Below the pieces are notes generated by a model. It was not told where the DNA came from. It made no database searches and saw only the letters and a program-made list of their open reading frames with translations. A DNA stretch of 64,000 nucleotides from contig CM067369.1 in the NCBI GenBank assembly GCA_034401795.1, positions 185,692,936 to 185,756,935 of the forward strand, in the 5' to 3' direction. Shown piece after piece: positions 55,601 to 60,694 of the stretch (its first letter is position 1; every line of letters begins with the position of its first letter). This DNA comes from Chaetoderma sp. LZ-2023a (Eukaryota; Mollusca; Caudofoveata; Chaetodermatida; Chaetodermatidae). The position numbers were made by a program, and so were the translations under genes.

Positions 55601-58600
55601 GTGAAAACACAGCCTTGTGATGATTGTTGAGTACATAATGCCTACATAATCACCACATATCCAGTGAAAGATTACATTACGGGTTGTAGTGGTAGAGAAC
55701 TGATTGTTCGCTGTAAAGAACAAAATTAGAGATGTGTTTTATCCCGTGGAACACAAATAAATGTATTTAAAATCAAATTTCTGTCAATTTTGTTATAGAG
55801 TTCAACGGAAATGTCTTTAAAAATCTCCGAAATCGCTTGGAGAATCGATTCAAAACTTACGAAACCTCATTTAGGGAAAGACGTAAGCCAAGTTTGCTCA
55901 AGACGACTTGATTGACAGAATTGTTCGTGGGCCATCTTGGGTGACCTAGATTTCCCGAAAATGACTTCTCCAAAACCGCTGAAGGGATCAGGCCGAAATT
56001 TGGGAGATATGATCAGGGACTAAGGGCCATTAAAGTTTGTTCAAGGGAAGTTGCTTGGTCAAAAAACATGGCCGCCGTGGGCCAATCAAAATGTAGCCTG
56101 TTTGGTGGCCATATTGGATTTTTTTCATTTGATGGATTTTGAGGCCAAAATTGGTTCTATATATGTTTTTGGGTATTCTGAGCTCAAATTTGCAATTTTT
56201 GAAATTGTCGGATAAACAGCCATCTTGGATAATTTTCTCGTCGAAAGCTCCCATGCTAAAGCAATGGAAAATTTAAAATGTCTTCTCGAGAACTACTAGA
56301 CCGATTTCAATTATGTTTGGAGGGAAGCATTCTTAGGGCATAGGGATCCAAGTTTGTTCAAATGAACCCGATCGGCCAATTTGTCCGGCTGCCATTTTGG
56401 ATTTTGGCCGATTTTAGGAAATGTCTTTAAAAAATCTTCTCCGAAACCGCTCGGGGAATCTTCATCTAGGCCAAGAGGTAAGCCAAGTTTGTTCAAGAGG
56501 ACTTGATTGACCAAATGGTTCGGCGACCATCTTGGATGACCTAGTTTTCCCGAAAATGACTACTCCAGAACCTCTGAAGGGATCAGGCTGAAATTTGGGC
56601 GGTATGATTAAGGACTAAGGGCCATTAAAGTTTGTTCAAGGGAAGTTGATCAGTCCAAAAAAAACCCTGGGCGCAGTGGGCCAATCAAAATGTAGCGTGT
56701 TTGGCGGCCATATTGAACTAGCAAAAATGTCCACAAACTCATTTAAGCGACTACTAAACCATCCACCAACATTTTTGACAAAAATTGATGGTGTTCCAGG
56801 TGAGCGACACAGGCCTCTTGTTATGAAATAGCCAACTTTATGAAATTTCATCTTTCACAAATTTGACGGCAACAAAATTATTCATTCTAATCTCTGTGAC
56901 AAACTTTTTTTATGAAATTTTATCATTCATATAATTTCCATTTAAATCTACCGATTTTATGAAATTTCATTAATCATCCTTTTTTCAGTGACAACTAATC
57001 TATATGAGGGTTCCTTAGACAAGGAATCCAAGCAGTTCTGTGACAAGCAGGTGTTTGGCACACCTGAATATATCGCACCTGAAGTGATTCTCCGTCAAGG
57101 CTATGGTAAACCCGTGGACTGGTGGTCTATGGGTATTATCTTGTACGAGTTTCTCGTTGGTTGCGTGCCATTTTTTGGTGAGACTCCCGAGGAGCTGTTT
57201 TCACAGGTCATTAATGGTGAGTCTTATACTGTAAATCATTATGTCATGTGTGTAGTGAGTTACCGGTACTCATCACATGCACCATGGGAGATAACTCGGG
57301 TTGTGAATAATTTTATAGCAGCAAAATTAGAAGGGCATAACCCATTGACCCTTTCACCAATAAATCCCCAAAATATTAAATTATTTATGATATAAAATTT
57401 ATTCTGTTGAATATTTTGAAATTAATTTGACTGGAATTCAACAGTTTTTCTGTATGTTTGCCTTGAAAATGAGATGTAGTGAATTTATCGATGAAAGGGT
57501 TCAAGATGGTCAAAGTTTACCTCTGCAGCGGTCATGAGGAATGTCCATTTGCAGGCCAAGAGATTATTTTTGAAAATTTATAATTGGCTGAATACTGACC
57601 ATGCTAACCCCTTAATGGTCAAAATTGGTCATGAAAATCAAAAATTCTCTTCATTGAATGTCCATTTGCAGGCTAAGAGAAGACTGTTTTTGACAATTTA
57701 TCACTAGAATGACTTGTTCGTTTATCGAGCCAATAATTCCTGTTGTCAATTTTCAAAAATATTTTTTGATGACCGCTGCAGGTACTGAAGGTATTTTTAG
57801 TTGACTTGCCCATTAATGTGTGAAGTTTTATGTCTATCTTGAGGTTACTGGCTGTGCATATCATGGATCTATCCGATGTGCCACTCAGTATTGTACATCA
57901 TGATCAGATACGTAACTTGTTAGCTGATGTCACTATCACAATGATACTAATTCTGTTGCGAAAGTGTATGCATTGTATGTGTTTTTGTGAAGGTGAATTT
58001 GTGAATATACAATTTAATAACCACTCTGTTGACTATTTTGAAACTATTTTGATTTGGAGCTGTTGCATAATCATCCCCCAGGCAAATTAGTTTCAAAATA
58101 TTCATCGACTTCCTTGTATGTATCATTGGAATTTAGATTTTTCGAATTCAGGTTTTAAAGTTTCAAGTCGATTCCTACACGTGTACAAAGTGGGCGGAGC
58201 TGGAAATGCATCCCCTTATTGTCACGCACGCGTGTGTGTGTGTAAGAGCATACATGCCTGTGTGCCTTTGTGTAATAATGCATATGCGTTCATGATTATT
58301 TATTTACATATCTTGATATTTCTCACTAGATGAAATTGAGTGGCCAGACGAGAATGAAAGTGATTGGGATGTTCGTGACGATGCCAAAGATATAATCACA
58401 CAGCTGTTGCAACAAGACCCGTTATTGCGATTGGGTGCTGGCGGGTCTCATGAAGTCCAAGAACACATTTTCTTCATATCTCTTGACTGGGATGGCTTGA
58501 TGAGGCAGAAAGCAGAGTTTGTGCCACAGCTGGAGAATGAAGAAGATACAAGCTACTTTGACAGTAAGGCCTTATTTAGCTTCTGTCTTCTCTTGCACGT

Positions 58601-60662
58601 AATTTGCTTGGTCATTTATTTTCCTCGAAGATAGTTAGCCACTGAAATCTTAGGTAGTGTTCTCACTAGAGATCGAATCAGGAATAATGCCACACATCGT
58701 TACTGTATGGCATTATTCCTGGTTAAATCTCCAGCGAGAACACGGTCTTAGAAGAGTAATGGAGACGAATGTAGCAGATGCTTAATTCATTCCGCGTCTT
58801 GGTCGTTGAATAAATGACCTTGTCACAACATTAATACTTTTCGGGCCAAAGTAGTTCAAAGATGATTGATATCTGCTTAGTGAATGAATATCCATTTACA
58901 GCATTTATAGATTTTTTGAAAATTTACCGTTGGAATGACTGGCTTGGTTATCGAGCCAATTATTCCATTGGTAAGTTTTAAAATGTTCACATCATTTGAA
59001 TAGTTTGTGCACCTTGAAGCGTAAACTCTCAGAATCCTGATTTCAAGGTAAATATACAGTTATGCTGTTGCATATTTTGAAACTAATTTGACGAGGATCA
59101 TCAGCTTCCAATCAAATTAGTTTCAAAGTATTCAACAGAATGTTTATTAAATTGTAAATTCATCAAAGACATACAATTCATACACTTCAACATTTGTGAT
59201 GAAGATATATCATTGAGTGTGATATCTGCCAACAAGTGATGCATTTGATTATGATATTAGATGCTTGAGTGACTGAGTGGATCCCTCAATTGATAACTGT
59301 TTTTTGCACTTTTAGGTCGTGCTGATCGGTATAATCATGAGTTTGATATGGATGACACGGAGGATGAGCAGGATGATCCGCTATTTCACAGTTTCTCATC
59401 GTGTTCACCGCGCTATAGCAAGGTGTACTCTAAGCAAAAGCTTGAGCAGTTACACGAGGTTTGTCATTATTTATTGTAACCGCCTGACTGCTGAGTTTTT
59501 GCAGATCACATATTCCTGGGGTTATATCTCTGTGTCTGTTAAACCACCAACAACTTTCAGTCAAATTATTTTCAAAATATTCAATCAAGATCTTTTGCTC
59601 ATTGAAAATATTGTCTGGTGGCTTGCAGTAGCAAGACAGTTAGACGTGTTGTGTTTATATGCCTTTCTTAGAAGTGTTTTCTCATAATAATTACTGGCCA
59701 GTTAGATGTGATAATCGACCAATGAAATCGCACATTAAATTACCATTTCCCTTTTGACGACAAGAATGATTAACACAATTGTTGGTCTATTTTATTTTAA
59801 CTAAACTTACACACGGGTTTATGCTGAAAGGGAGCTCCATGCTGATGATAAATAAGCTTACTAGATCAAAGGTCAAGGTCATTGGGACCTAGATGTCTTC
59901 TGTATTTTCAAGTATAGTTTTGCGTCTAGCAAATTGGCTTGGCTTATAATTCAGGATTGACTGATCTTAATGGAACAAAACTTGCACACATGATTGTCGA
60001 TACTGATATGGCTGAATGGATCCATTGTGGTGATAGCGCGGTCCCAGGTCAAGGTCATTGCAACATTTGTACAAAATAGCTTTTTGTCGTACCTGCTAAT
60101 TAGAATCAATCTATATCATTATGACCCCCCCACCCCCCTTTCTACAGAAAATGGGGGTATTGTGTTTTCACACTGTACGTGCATATGTACATACGTAAGC
60201 ATGTCCGTCCATACATGTGTACGAAAAGCTACAACTCCTCCTTTTAGAGAATTGTTTGAAACTTGACAGAATAATTGTATACCATTTAATGATGTGCCTA
60301 ATGTTAATCTTCTTTCATCAGTCCATCCCGTCTGTCTCTGAAAAATTTTGTAGTGGCAATTCCTCATACCGTTTGAGAGAGAATTGTTTGATACTGATAG
60401 GATGATTGCATAATGTTGAAATAGTTTGTATTGGTCGATCCCGTCTGTCCCTGCATCCGCCTGTCCCATACATCCCAGAAAGCTCATTGTTTAAACGACT
60501 ACGTGTTAAGAGTAATTACTGGAAAATATAGATCCCTGTCCCTCCCCCGCTACACACAGCATCATTTTCCTAGTCTAATATAGCATCCAGACTTATCATA
60601 CATTCACTGTTACTGTATTGGAAAACTCATTTTAGTGATGTACTCATGTTGGCGCACTGGTG

Positions 60663-60694
<32 letters not shown>

